From Thiomicrospira cyclica ALM1 (GTDB taxonomy: Bacteria > Pseudomonadota > Gammaproteobacteria > Thiomicrospirales > Thiomicrospiraceae), in NCBI RefSeq assembly GCF_000214825.1, contig NC_015581.1, positions 248,001 through 312,000 on the forward strand: a stretch of 64,000 nucleotides of DNA, given 5' to 3'. The notes beneath the pieces are model-generated. The model was not told the origin of the DNA. It did not search any database and worked only from the letters and a program-made list of their open reading frames with translations. The position numbers and the translations under genes are program-made. Shown in pieces: positions 59,801-64,000 of this stretch. The first letter of the stretch is position 1, and every line of letters begins with the position of its first letter.

Positions 59801-62800
59801 CACCACCTTTAATAACCGTGGTCGCGTCGTCCTGGGTAACGGTGGTGACAGCATCACCTTTACCGATGGCGTGATTGCAACGGCACCGAATCGCGTGCAG
59901 GTGGGCGGCTCGGTGCTGGTTGAAGGCGCTGGCGGCATTAATTTCCGGCGCACTGGTGCCAGCACGATCTTCACCCACGACTCAACCCTGGGTGGCAGCG
60001 GCACCGGCACGATTCAGTTGGGCTACACCGAGATTGCCAGCGGTGTTGATGTGACACTGGGCACGGGCAATGCCACGGGTCTCACCCTCGGGGTGGTCTC
60101 AGGCAACCAGGCCAACAGCAATCTGACCCTTGATATCGATGGCAACGTGACGGTCGATGGCTCGGTGCGGGTCAATGACTTGAGCATTGAGCAGGGCGCT
60201 CAATTGAGCTTTGCGCAGCAGGTGCTCGCCAACACAGTCACCCTGGACGGTATTACCCAAGGGATCAATTTCAACAATGGCCTGCGCGTTTTGGCCAATG
60301 GCTCCAAGACCGCCGCGGGCTTGACGGTCAATGCCGGCGCCTACAACATTGGCTTGAATGGTCCGTCGTTCATTGGCGGCGGTCCTGTGACTTTTAACAA
60401 CACCGGTTCGCTGTCGGTCACTGGTATCGGCGCCACGGTGTTTGCCAACTCGGTCAATGCCAGTGCGGTGTCCGAATTGAACCTGGCGGGCGTGCTCGAA
60501 GTGCGCGCGGCCCAAATCAACGAAACGTTCGTCGAGAACAGCTTTGGTCGTCAAGTCCTGACCGACTACGAACTCGTTAGCCGTGGCACCTTGGATCTCG
60601 GTGCCGCGACCGTTAATGTGACCGGTAACTCGATGATTCTGACGGGCGCTGTGCCCAAAGCCTCGAGCATTACCCAGCCCGCTAGCGCAGCTGCCTGGGA
60701 TAGCGGCAATACGACCCTGGGTGACATCAATGTCACGGCGGGCCAGCGCTTGTATCTTGACATGGGCTCACTTGACATGACGGCCCATGAGTTGTCAGTG
60801 GGCGATATTGCTGGCACGGCGGTGGGCGGCAACTCGACCGTGATTTTGCGGGTGGCAGGTGCTATCAACGCGGGCTCTGTGGATAACGGCATTGGCCAGT
60901 TGTCAGCGGCGAGTAACTACGGCATGACCTTCGCCGGTGCGCTTGGTAGCAGCACCACCGATCGCATTGACCGCATTGAGCTGACCTCGGTGCAAAGCCC
61001 CGTCAATATCCAAGACAACCTATATGCGGGCAGCCTCACCGTCAACGGCAATTCCGCGGTGAACCTCGACGGTGATGTCATCGATGTCTCGGGTGTGGGT
61101 ACATTCGGCACCACGGGTACGGTCACACTGGGTACGGCCAACACCGAGACCTTGCGTTTCATGGGTGGTATCACGCACGTGGCGGGCGACACGAGCCTGA
61201 ACGCTGATCTCACCACCGATGGCGCCATCAACTTTAATCGCTTGGATGTGTTGCAAACCGCCACGATTGACAGTGGCGACAAAGCAAGCTCAACGATTCG
61301 CACCGGTGGCATCTTCTTGGCGCAAGATCAGAGCTTGACGCTGGGTACGGGCACCACGACGGCGGCTGTGAGCCTCGGGTCCGTCTCAGCCACGGGTGGC
61401 AGCGCCGGCATCGTGAGCGACGTCACGATCAACACCAGCGGCACGGTAACAGTAGCAACCAACGTTGCTGGCAACCTCGACACCGTTACGATCGACCGTG
61501 CCAACAATATTTCGATTGGTGGCAACCTCGCCGCCAACACCATCGACATCACTAACTTTGCCGGCTCAAGCCTGCGCTTTGGTGGCAGTGTGACCGGTAA
61601 CACAGGCATTAATGATGGTCGTGCGCTCTTAACCATTGGTGCCGATAGCAATGCCTACGACCTGGCATTCACCGGCTCTAGTAACAAGTTCGGTGGCGAT
61701 GTGGGCGGTGGCAGCATCGGTGGCTTCACCTTTGATAACACCGGCAAGCTCACCTTGGGTGGTGCAAGTTCGAGCTTTGATTTTGCGGGTGCGGTCACGG
61801 CTACCGCATCGTCGGAAGTGAATCTGCACGGCACCATCACCGCCGGCGGTTCAGTTGAGATCGGTGATGACAGCACGCCAATTAACCTGTTGGGCACCAC
61901 ATCCATCAATACCGCGGACGCCAATGGTGCCATCACCTTGGGCAATAGTCTGGATATGGTCCGTGGTGCCACAGGTAGCCTAACCCTGCGCTCGGGTAGT
62001 GGTGCGGTTGCGGTTGAAGGCGCTATTGGTCAGCGCGGTGGCATCACTGATGTGGCCATCAACGATCTAGCCGGCACCACGGGCACGGCCACGATTGGCA
62101 CCGGCGGCGTGGGCTCTATTTTGGCAACCGACAGCATTACCCTGGGCAACACTGATCTGGTGGGTTCGGCCACCTTGAAAGCCGCCACCATTGCGTTGGT
62201 GGGCGATTTAGGCAGCACGGGTAGCGATCGTGCCGACAGCCTCACACTCTTGAGCCAAGACGGCAGCCTCACCCTAGGTACTGGCGCAAACGCCACCGAT
62301 CTCTCGAAGATCCAAGGCCAGTTCAGCGCCGTGACCATTGGCAGTGCCAACCCAAGCGAGCGCGGCAACATCACCATCAATGGGGGTACGACCCCGAATG
62401 AGCTGCGCATCTTTGGTGATGACATCACCCTGGCTTCGGCTGCTACCTTGTCCAGCTCGACTGGTTCGATCTTGCTTGATGCCACGGGCGACATCACCAC
62501 CAACGGCACCACCGGTGACGCCGTCACGGCCGACGGTGACTTGACCCTGCGCTTCCGTGGCGGCCAGACACTCGACATCACCCGCGACCTCAAGGGTGAG
62601 AACATCACGCTGGAGCAAATCGGGGCGGGTGACTTCACCATTGGCACGGCCTCAGGCAGTGAAACCAACCTGACTTCGCTGGATAACTTGGTCGTGACCG
62701 GTGCCAACGGCACGCTCACCATTGGTGGTGCGGGTACTTATGCGGCTGAGCCCGCAATCAATCCGGTTTTGCGGATTAAAGACAGCGTTAATGTTCAGAG

Positions 62801-64000
62801 CAACTTAAGCCTGGACTTTAACCGCATCGTAATCAGTGACGATCTGGCCGTTGCTGCGGGCAAGACCTTAACGCTCGCAAGCGCCAAGGGCGGCAATATC
62901 GAACAGAGTTCAGGCGTTATCACCGCGACCAACTTGGTGTTGGCGGGTGCGGGCGACATTGACTTGACCGGTGGCGCTAATGTTATTGGCAATATTGCCT
63001 CGACTGCTCGCGGCGATATCAGCATCAACAGTGATACCAGTGCGGTGACGCTGGGCGCGCTTGGCAATGCCGAGAGCTTTGCGATGACCGGCGCAACGTC
63101 TTACACCGTGGCAGGCGTGCTGAGCGTGGTCGGCAATATCTTGCTGGATACCTCGGCAAGCGCCATCACGATTGCTTCGACTGGCCAAGTGGTCTCATTA
63201 GAAGGTGACGTGACACTAGACGCTGGCACGACCGGTAAGTTCATCAACGAGCGCGGTGCGGATGCGGTGGTAGCCGGTGGTCGCTGGACGATTTGGACCG
63301 CAGGCTGGGATGAAAACGACAATACTCTGAACCAGTTCGGCTCAACCGCTGACGCCAACAGCATTCTTTCAAGCGGCAATGGCGCGGTCTGGGGTGCAAG
63401 CTGGGATGACACCTCGGCAAGCCGCAGTTCAGTCCTAACCGGCAACGGCTATGAAAACGGTAACCGTTATATCTTTGCCAGCGACTTGCCAGAAACCGAA
63501 GGCGGCTTGCTGACCATTCGTACCGCCGATGCCAACGTCACCTATGGCGAGGCAATCACCGATTTAATGACCGATGAGTATGTGCGTTTGACCGCGAGCT
63601 TGGGTGATCTAGACCTGCAAGACGTGCGCGGCGGCAGCTTGAACATGGTCGGCACGGCCTTCACCGATGAAGCACCGAATACCACCGGTGTGACATTGGA
63701 TGATGTGTTGGGCACCGGCGCCAGCATCACCAGCACTGGTGCTAGTGGCGCCGCCAATGTCGGCGGTTATGCGTACACCTTGGATATGGGTACCGGCTTT
63801 AATACAGAACAAACGCATAACGGCAATACCTACGACATTCAGGTCATCAACGACAGTAACTTGAACGTGGTTGCGCGCGTGGTTGAGGTGGATCTGACTG
63901 GCACCACCCGCGAATACGATGGCACCACCGAGTTGGGTGGCGACTTGTCACTGACCAACGTTGTTAACGACGACAGCATTACCGTCACAGGCACTGGCGG
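41823..64000 (+). CDS. Giant TpsA filamentous exoprotein with Gly-rich cassettes, 3' end beyond window
   Basis: An open frame of more than 7390 codons runs off the right edge; it stayed in frame at every point I translated. Residues 1-46 form an ESPR-type extended signal peptide (NHTYRLVWSDAKQMFVAVAE), with cleavage likely after SHA64. The TPS domain follows, with NPSG at 151-154 (LINPSGVLFGEQAQID). From about residue 850 there are about thirty autotransporter-type beta-strand repeats of the form TLSGNNTYSGGTTISGGTL. Four glycine-rich cassettes lie at about 607-851, 1440-1695, 2360-2596 and 2954-3205. After about residue 6000 the repeats become less regular, and a YDG-like repeat begins near residue 7355. 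It should be secreted by the TpsB at 38421 and form a long beta-helical fibre; adhesion or aggregation is inferred. AAGGG (41814-41818) precedes the ATG. The DNA is visibly more GC-rich than its neighbours. Confidence 0.9.
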   Translation, partial: MINSKSKHKMKRASLNHTYRLVWSDAKQMFVAVAEITPGKGKRKSGVVGAVAATMLGFAGVSHALDPGALPSGGQVQHGQANFQQADNVLNIHQHSDKLITNWNSFNIGKDATVNFHQPSSTSAALNRVVQNNPSKILGNLNANGLVYLINPSGVLFGEQAQIDVGGLIASTLQLSDQDFLNNKHRFENLGFSTGEIENLGHIKAHGGVVAFISNRVKNSGVIEAPQGQIAFASGDIVTLDFQGDQLVQVNVEQGVIDGLIQSGGLVQADGGVVIMTAQAQREIYRSVVNIDGLVQAQSIENQGGRLILAGGAQGQVNVTGQLDVSGQDQAKGGDILILGEHIHISEQAKLDATGATGGGDIKIGGDWQGQGDLPQATTVTITENVTLDASATEQGDGGMIVAWSDITNADSRTITQGTFKAEGGAQGGDGGQIETSGFFLDVEGIQVSTKANEAAGGRTGEWLLDPINITIGGSGTDASNGGTFNVSTISASTISTALFSNNVTITTGPRYSTGDGGTITVATAISAAGTGTLELKAAKDIVINADISRSSTGGLTLRAGSGLVTGTGALNLSGNTTLALAHGTTLTNNINIGTGGANLTFANLEVEYLIVGGGGGGGTDFGRSGDFGGGGGGGAGGLIQGATILNTSPHGITVGAGGAGGVSGNVVGKRGENSTAFGETAYGGGGGGGSVIGSTNAGSDLPPTQYTDEMPLGSGGGAAAGDMSSNNAGVAYVGAPGTEGQGNKGGDRAGGSLASPGFAGGRPGGGGGAGGAGSAVSSYTVVGGGGAGRSLDITGNSVTYAQGGDAAGGQGSAQRGGNPGAANTGSGGTGGNYRAGGAGGSGVVVVRYTGSATATGGGITQNTAGNFTVHRFTSSGNFSIADNFRASLTGTISGDGNLNIDSTRGVMSLAGANTYTGNTTITGRVTVTNASGLGNNSAVTVSNTAGTQLRIETPASAPSTPLTVSIGSLSGASSVVLDHHTMLQTGGLNTSTTFSGVISGTGSLAKVGTGTFTLSGSALHFGSTTVSGGTLAVTGTGRFRTDYAGAIAVSSNATLSFASEQDQTLTGVISGQGTLSKSNTGTLTLSGNNTFTGDISVDAGTLSVSGRLGGGTYAGNIAIASNATLSFASTQAQTLSGVISGQGALSKSSSGTLTLSGANTYTGTITIAGGIVDITGTLGNTGTNTGVYAGNITLNTGGTLRLSSVGTQTLSGNITGVGALTQAGTGTTILTSTGNAYTGATTISGGVLQIGNASAAGSLGVTGTVTNNAVLRFAGNGNVTVAKTISGTGTLEQTGSGKTILTANNTYSGGTTISAGAIQLGAGGTSGMIGLGNITNNASLIFNRSNNITVAEVMSGSGSITQAGGGTLTLSGNNTFTGGVTLNQSTGALIVRSNSALGDSALSSLTMNTGSTLLLAHDVSIANNITLAGAATIGLAPLEVEYLIVGGGGGGGARRGGGGGAGGFVEGSTVLNSLGHQIVVGDGGLGARSTSNGPERDATSGGSSSAFNDTAFGGGHGASAFLSGRGRNQAAGEGASGGGGANGPNNEGADGSTGFGGGDASSDTANYGGAGGGGAGQAGDDANGNVGGAGGDGKTTLLLTAALADELGVGQVINGEVWFAGGGGGGSHAGTKIAEGGKGGGAQGQNNSSGVDYNNANIDGAPNTGGGGGGANTSSGNEKGGDGGSGIVIVRYVGSVAGATGGTITNFEGNGTIGENGVTYQVHSFTDVGSANAFKLDLKAALSGNISGTEDLTLEADLGTLTLSGDNTFGSASTTTTITGGTVDISGTLGHTTDPIADPATPAIGSYAGSIANSGTLRFNTTATQTLGGPITGAGQLTQAGTGTTILTSTGNTFTGATSISDGVLQIGNEDSAGSLGGAGLVTNDAVLRFAGNDEVTVAKTISGTGSLEQVGTGKTTLTGNNTYSGGTTISDGILQIGAGGATGQIGTGAITNDTSLIFNRTGTLTVGGAISGTGSLSQIGSGTLVLTGTNTYTGITTISAGTLSIGADAALGAAPATATAGQLVINGGTLQATGTFSLSANRGITLGSNHGSINVNSGATFTVLSDITGAGNVTKLGTGTLTLSGTNDYTGSTQISAGELRATNASALGTNSSIRIENVASAKLTLSNTNLSIGSLAGGGTTGGTIDLGNNTLTIGGNNSDSGFAGKITGTGNLTKIGTGMLTLSSTVSDYSGTTTMSGGLISVSGLGTQTGALGTSNLVFDGGGLRYTGATGTISRDITINDGKEGRIDVFNPTSTLTLTGEISATDTEVDGKVAELIKSGLGNLILDNDNSASLFANTTVEKGTLTLRSSRGLGVSANNLTLAGGSALMLGHGVNIANNITLTGNATIGLTIQPIDIEYLIVGGGGAGGASTGGGGGAGGFLTNVGESLLTLDGTTYNIVVGAGGQVTAGAGESGGNSQAFGFIAFGGGGGDSNSSNGGRVGGVDGGSGGGGWHAGSGGEGTEGQGNDGGSSNTTQPNYPSGGGGGAGEAGQSPASSTSNGGKGGDGLPSSITGTQIYYAGGGGGGVFGSTANNTSTGGDGGLGGGGKGGDARKTNWGDGTDGLGGGGGGSSQNTVGAGKGGSGIVVVRYQGETFATGGTITSFVGDGIIGELGVTYTVHSFTQVGTSTFALDYSNLAASISGNITGPGALTTNAGDGTLTLSGANTYGSTNIATGTLKVTGAEDANPLGTGPIVNTGRLEINRTADLTIGTAISGTGMLVQAGTGTTTLTATNTYSGTTRIDAGTLRIGDGGTTGTLGTGRLNMAENATLAIKRSDNLTFAQVLEGKGNLVQEGTGTLTLSGNNLYTGTTTVKDGTLQLGDGSASGMAGRGDIILDNGDADVVGGGNLVINRTGSITVDQLISGVGSVTLKGGGTLNLLANNTYSGGTTVESGTLALASRAVNNVHTTPLGSGTLTMADRTSLLLSNSTQIANNIVLNGLVSIAMGIQVDYLVVGGGGGGGAWVGGGGGGGGVLSGTQVVAGGTFNVTVGAGGKGAINDQGMNANRIRTTSSSGGASSIFGVTALGGGHGGSWTAEQGASGASIASGGGQGWRYAAAPGTEGQGFAGGTGRGTSANGYPTGGGGGAGGPGGDWTATKSGDGGAGLDVDWAGDAGLGASGSGWFGGGGGGGVHGFGTGATAAAGAGGQGGGGAGRAATTTKADSGVANTGGGGGGSGNAGNSRSEGGDGGSGLVVVRYVGGVSERAATGGSSVRTVTIGGVEYQYHEFKDTGTTTFSIDSMSAALTGTISGEGSLDVNAVGGVLTLGNEANTYTGSTRVSAGTLSVSKLADGGVESSIGASVADAANLQLAGGALRYTGVTTSSNRNFTMAGGANTTIDVVESSATLTLSGTSAGGTGGMLKAGPGNLNLSGNHSYSGGTLVDGGTLTISGQMTNTSLVNVYGDGTLNIAAGGSLTTGTGGTFAIGTGQGSHGTVNVSGDLNIGSGFGSVYIGGRLHNTGAAGTGELNINDGGVVNIGEGGRGPVAGSSSARVWLNPWATGAVNTTTTGATINVNQGGTLETARVLSEGYQGRAEINFDGGTLKALRGGDLIHPDNDDPRLIVTINRGGLTVDTNGFNTRIAKPMAGVGGLTLDGTGGGVLRLNKANTYTGGTVVDNGTLLLQFANAGTGTIRGALTVNAGGVVDYSTHHTFGWFPNAPTGDLRSVTSLTINGGRVGGSNFANHFWGRYTQDGTASGFELTMNGGELILGGTFNEFFNPTINLSGNAVIRRANGNTSANLHIRDGSNITINAAEGTHAVISAQVRERNGQSAFNFNGPGTLTLSGNSNYWRGASTIAGGRVIVTNHSALGGQYTNKTINIHSGGVLEANFAGRPNDHMKIAQLNLGADGKEGGTLAGTGQGHPSYGEFYLDGNIAVRGTSASEISADLRIGRGATRIIDVANVTGGAGDDLVFSGRIGHFNGISWGYFDKRGAGMLTITGQNQIGGAVVREGILRLDGAAAQQGFRARGVNLLGTAGLQMHLASGTATGSYRIFGTGTGGVTKTGAGRIIHTANHGYTGDTTISEGAFQLGTGTTVGSLGGTTVTIDDGATLAYFRSNTMTLNNTVSGPGTIEFIGTGRLNQSDYRMGGNSGGFTGNVTVRSGARLGIQSTQGIGNGTVRVEAGGGVFVNIGNGTLTNNFEIAGIGWNESAGRLGALRIVSGSVDGNITLIGDARIGAWTNQGGTISGVISGDYGIEKFGAGQITLTGLNTYTGATTLRGGTLNVGNLANGGVASSIGASSNAAGNLVFAGGTLAYSGGDVTTDRNFTFANGSNNTISVTDANTTLTLSGVSASSTGALIKRGAGSLVLTGSHNYTGLTNVAQGTLLLSEGGRLTSTGTAGVYNSRILIGRGATLKLDTTVNQTFGGVISGQGQLIKDGASTLTLNALNTYTGGTTVDGGTLMLGRGGQVGTIRGTLTVNSGATVNYTTANTFGWQRGASVNRLIINGGTVGGADFGNHFWNNFQLEMDGGELILGGTLNEFYRPTITVTDDASITRATDNTTAMFGMRDGQRTTVNVDTNKTLTIDAPLTQRGNGAASLDVKGGGSLELTNFNNKFSGNTRVLENSTLVLSGNARLSGPGSNIYGGRIQLNAGTTLNVNSTAKQEWDGVISGTGAINVNAGLVDLGGNSTFSGQATIADGARLQIGRGGTTGAIRGNIQIDEGGFLRFFRGDTSAIVLNNTISGTGVLQFAGQPTRSSSSYTVSKSSNFSGNTEVLAGARLLLTHHEGVGSNGIIKVQSGATLMLDTGAGTVVNNLQIEGTGWLENIGRVGAFRLKSGGFTGDITLTGNTRIGALRGENGVINSPIDDGGNGYWLQKWGNGRITLTGASTYSGDTIVSGGQLLLANPNGPALYNVAGSPGTLQDNPGTVIIRHDEGAGWVYPDVAANLEFGEDNQLGANVDIVFDAVRAYSYLSLRGTTQEVGNISTLRNPQWAVIQNFEDTSQGSGASHLIINQDQNLTFSGVLRNSWTRGTNAGDPLKITKKGEGTLIISAGTRNTGGIDVLEGTLQIGDGNTRGSLLNNNPVYIGADGTLRYYRTDRQNVEGMIRIGHAISGDGTLIFASNNTAVAGAGDYRFTGLNTLSADATFILDDARLVAFSQAQLSTALPTIKVINNGQLYLGAGGTYSNPLEIGGQGWRQPNGTQWGSLFAYTYSGRAAATYAGNILLTGNARISALNHGNLTITGDISSGENAYGLNFTGNRTVTLSGQNTYLGDTHIREQLVIIGAGGGLYRDSELYSALPSNQQGRIILGRSAGQSGVARLLFSENNQVGEFDATTGRALNPIDVEFQSGSNRWNFFTLGGTNQEIGNIVAGSGSNRTVIQSWDGPADAGFTKSNTPATLLVNQSIDTTYGGRVRNVFTGNGVLALTLDSTNNSTLRLTDSVTYSGNTHVMGGTLRFDGTTRSTQYQIDSGAVLDFHVASGTRDMPVDMTFTGQGTLRKSGSGLLVWGQRAATFAMSAGSWIDIAGGTLVAGSWGNENWDNNLASLNIASGATFRSVEAEIRIDALTGGGTWAAGWRGTSFRSSPVIGVADGVGAPNAVFSGRIIDLNPRAGDRVRDFIKVGEGTQILTGNNTYSGVTHVQGGTLQIGDGGNTGTLGGSKVVVTDGNFVINRNNNVTFNQVITSSGEIEPFTRNAVTGRTEPFTGSVVQRGTGTTFFTNNQNNYTVQTVAENGRLNLVTTSTHTRGIEVQAGATVELGANLTTFSNTGGITYTGAGTLIRSAPRNANRTLVGNAGGTIDMAQGGRIIITGGETRLVNSAKTDWTTNQASLTVSGGATLNLWDSGIAPTADQANTNVRIDALDGSGQIVRTTLGGSTASPNGSLIFGVGNTNGHFSGNISDAGANVGRISLVKDGTGTQILSGSGNYRGTTTINAGTLQIGNAGSTGTIGTGNITNDANLVINRANNASNLVIAGQVSGSGTLTVVRSGGVLFEEAVTQDSVVLQDSGNGRTIDFWQDTNLGGLTVLAGTGNYNVSFIGSDNTIGGATTFNNRGRVVLGNGGDSITFTDGVIATAPNRVQVGGSVLVEGAGGINFRRTGASTIFTHDSTLGGSGTGTIQLGYTEIASGVDVTLGTGNATGLTLGVVSGNQANSNLTLDIDGNVTVDGSVRVNDLSIEQGAQLSFAQQVLANTVTLDGITQGINFNNGLRVLANGSKTAAGLTVNAGAYNIGLNGPSFIGGGPVTFNNTGSLSVTGIGATVFANSVNASAVSELNLAGVLEVRAAQINETFVENSFGRQVLTDYELVSRGTLDLGAATVNVTGNSMILTGAVPKASSITQPASAAAWDSGNTTLGDINVTAGQRLYLDMGSLDMTAHELSVGDIAGTAVGGNSTVILRVAGAINAGSVDNGIGQLSAASNYGMTFAGALGSSTTDRIDRIELTSVQSPVNIQDNLYAGSLTVNGNSAVNLDGDVIDVSGVGTFGTTGTVTLGTANTETLRFMGGITHVAGDTSLNADLTTDGAINFNRLDVLQTATIDSGDKASSTIRTGGIFLAQDQSLTLGTGTTTAAVSLGSVSATGGSAGIVSDVTINTSGTVTVATNVAGNLDTVTIDRANNISIGGNLAANTIDITNFAGSSLRFGGSVTGNTGINDGRALLTIGADSNAYDLAFTGSSNKFGGDVGGGSIGGFTFDNTGKLTLGGASSSFDFAGAVTATASSEVNLHGTITAGGSVEIGDDSTPINLLGTTSINTADANGAITLGNSLDMVRGATGSLTLRSGSGAVAVEGAIGQRGGITDVAINDLAGTTGTATIGTGGVGSILATDSITLGNTDLVGSATLKAATIALVGDLGSTGSDRADSLTLLSQDGSLTLGTGANATDLSKIQGQFSAVTIGSANPSERGNITINGGTTPNELRIFGDDITLASAATLSSSTGSILLDATGDITTNGTTGDAVTADGDLTLRFRGGQTLDITRDLKGENITLEQIGAGDFTIGTASGSETNLTSLDNLVVTGANGTLTIGGAGTYAAEPAINPVLRIKDSVNVQSNLSLDFNRIVISDDLAVAAGKTLTLASAKGGNIEQSSGVITATNLVLAGAGDIDLTGGANVIGNIASTARGDISINSDTSAVTLGALGNAESFAMTGATSYTVAGVLSVVGNILLDTSASAITIASTGQVVSLEGDVTLDAGTTGKFINERGADAVVAGGRWTIWTAGWDENDNTLNQFGSTADANSILSSGNGAVWGASWDDTSASRSSVLTGNGYENGNRYIFASDLPETEGGLLTIRTADANVTYGEAITDLMTDEYVRLTASLGDLDLQDVRGGSLNMVGTAFTDEAPNTTGVTLDDVLGTGASITSTGASGAANVGGYAYTLDMGTGFNTEQTHNGNTYDIQVINDSNLNVVARVVEVDLTGTTREYDGTTELGGDLSLTNVVNDDSITVTGTG
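43641..44375 (+). other. Gly-rich cassette 1 of TpsA
   Basis: Starts VEYLIVGGGGGGG and ends GGSGVVVVRYTG, about 245 residues, with many GGGGG runs broken by short hydrophobic stretches. It is followed by ATGGGITQ..NFTVHRFTSSGNF and then by the first beta-strand repeats. It resembles the glycine-rich domain found in other bacterial surface proteins and phage fibre tips. Confidence 0.8.
45499..47615 (+). repeat. Duplicated ~270-bp block inside tpsA
   Basis: The block at about 45499-45770 returns at about 47349-47615 with high DNA identity over long stretches (for example ACGGGCACCACGATTTTGAC and CTAAAACCATCAGCGGCAC in both). The copies encode two successive beta-strand repeats and flank cassette 2, so a unit of about 1.85 kb carrying the cassette may have been duplicated or recombined. 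Confidence 0.7.
46140..46905 (+). other. Gly-rich cassette 2 of TpsA
   Basis: Starts EVEYLIVGGGGGGG and ends GGSGIVIVRYVG, about 255 residues. The linker TGGTITNFEGNGTIGENG with VTYQVHSFTDVG follows, leading back to beta-strand repeats. It contains a less glycine-rich insert (TTLLLTAALADELGVGQVIN) not seen in cassette 1. Confidence 0.8.
48900..49610 (+). other. Gly-rich cassette 3 of TpsA
   Basis: Starts DIEYLIVGGGGAGGA and ends GGSGIVVVRYQG, about 237 residues. It is followed by TGGTITSFVGDG and VTYTVHSFTQVGTSTF. The preceding residues (IANNITLTGNATIGL) match those before cassettes 2 and 4, so insertion points are equivalent. Confidence 0.8.
50682..51435 (+). other. Gly-rich cassette 4 of TpsA
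   Basis: Starts VDYLVVGGGGGGGAW and ends GGSGLVVVRYVG, about 251 residues. It is followed by ATGGSSVRTVTIGGVEYQYHEFKDTGTTTF. No further cassette was seen after this one up to the window end. Confidence 0.8.
52730..55310 (+). repeat. Duplicated HFW-containing module in tpsA
   Basis: A module of about 80 residues occurs at about 52738-53000 and 55084-55300. Common features are TFGW, LTINGG.VGG or LIINGG.VGG, NHFW, then MNGGELILGGTFNEFF or MDGGELILGGTLNEFY, and PTI. It is distinct from the short beta-strand repeats around it. Confidence 0.7.
63885..64000 (+). other. Start of YDG/MBG-type repeat region of TpsA
   Basis: VDLTGTTREYDGTTELGGD followed by LSLTNVVNDDSITVTGTG matches the YDG pattern seen in stalk regions of filamentous adhesins, where it is often tandemly repeated. 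Only the first unit is inside the window. Confidence 0.6.

Overview
The window looks like chromosomal DNA of a gammaproteobacterium. The best guess is a sulfur oxidiser of the Thiomicrospira/Hydrogenovibrio group, judged from the 16S sequence, the yibN-grxC-secB-gpsA block and the general gene set; genus level is inference. Roughly the first 41 kb is ordinary core genome with short operons and close spacing. The last 22 kb is a single open reading frame for a giant secreted surface protein that runs off the right edge.

Layout. 1-4187 (-): gltB, cut at its 3' end. 4533-5882 (+): gdhA. 5970-7523 (-): gpmI. 7631-9877 (+): yibN, grxC, secB, gpsA. 9880-10353 (-): trmL. 10370-12532 (+): a class 1B dihydroorotate dehydrogenase and tyrS. 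12600-18382 (+): a complete rRNA operon (two promoters, 16S, tRNA-Ile, tRNA-Ala, 23S with an extra hairpin in helix 25, 5S, terminator). 18463-22111 (+): birA, coaX, tRNA-Thr, fabA-fabB. 22221-24009 (-): a small lipoprotein with a lytic transglycosylase-like domain, and ftsY. 24119-28012 (+): two M16 peptidases, rsmD, coaD. 28002-28796 (-): a DUF4395 membrane protein. 28978-31337 (+): yajQ, argB, a TauE/SafE permease. 31321-31965 (-): pyrE. 32211-33311 (+): a CysJ-like reductase without the flavodoxin half. 33305-37060 (-): ppx and ppk. 37220-38287 (+): an AI-2E family transporter.

The accessory part is a two-partner secretion locus: a TpsB/FhaC-type outer-membrane transporter (38421-40229), a SapC-family protein (40288-41088), a housekeeping dut gene (41185-41646) and the TpsA exoprotein (41823 to beyond 64000, more than 7390 residues). 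TpsA has an ESPR signal peptide, a TPS domain and about thirty autotransporter-type beta-strand repeats. Four long glycine-rich cassettes interrupt these repeats, and a YDG-type repeat begins at the window edge. The tpsB and tpsA genes share a promoter-like upstream element with the same internal spacing, which suggests that the pair is co-regulated although sapC and dut lie between them.

Two signals are not explained by genes. The palindrome CAGGCCTG occurs 26 times by eye, about once per 1.5 kb in core DNA outside the rRNA operon, but only once in the 22 kb of tpsA. The 23S gene carries a 112-base helix 25 with a perfect 17-bp stem, which looks like an intervening sequence of the kind removed by RNase III in other bacteria.
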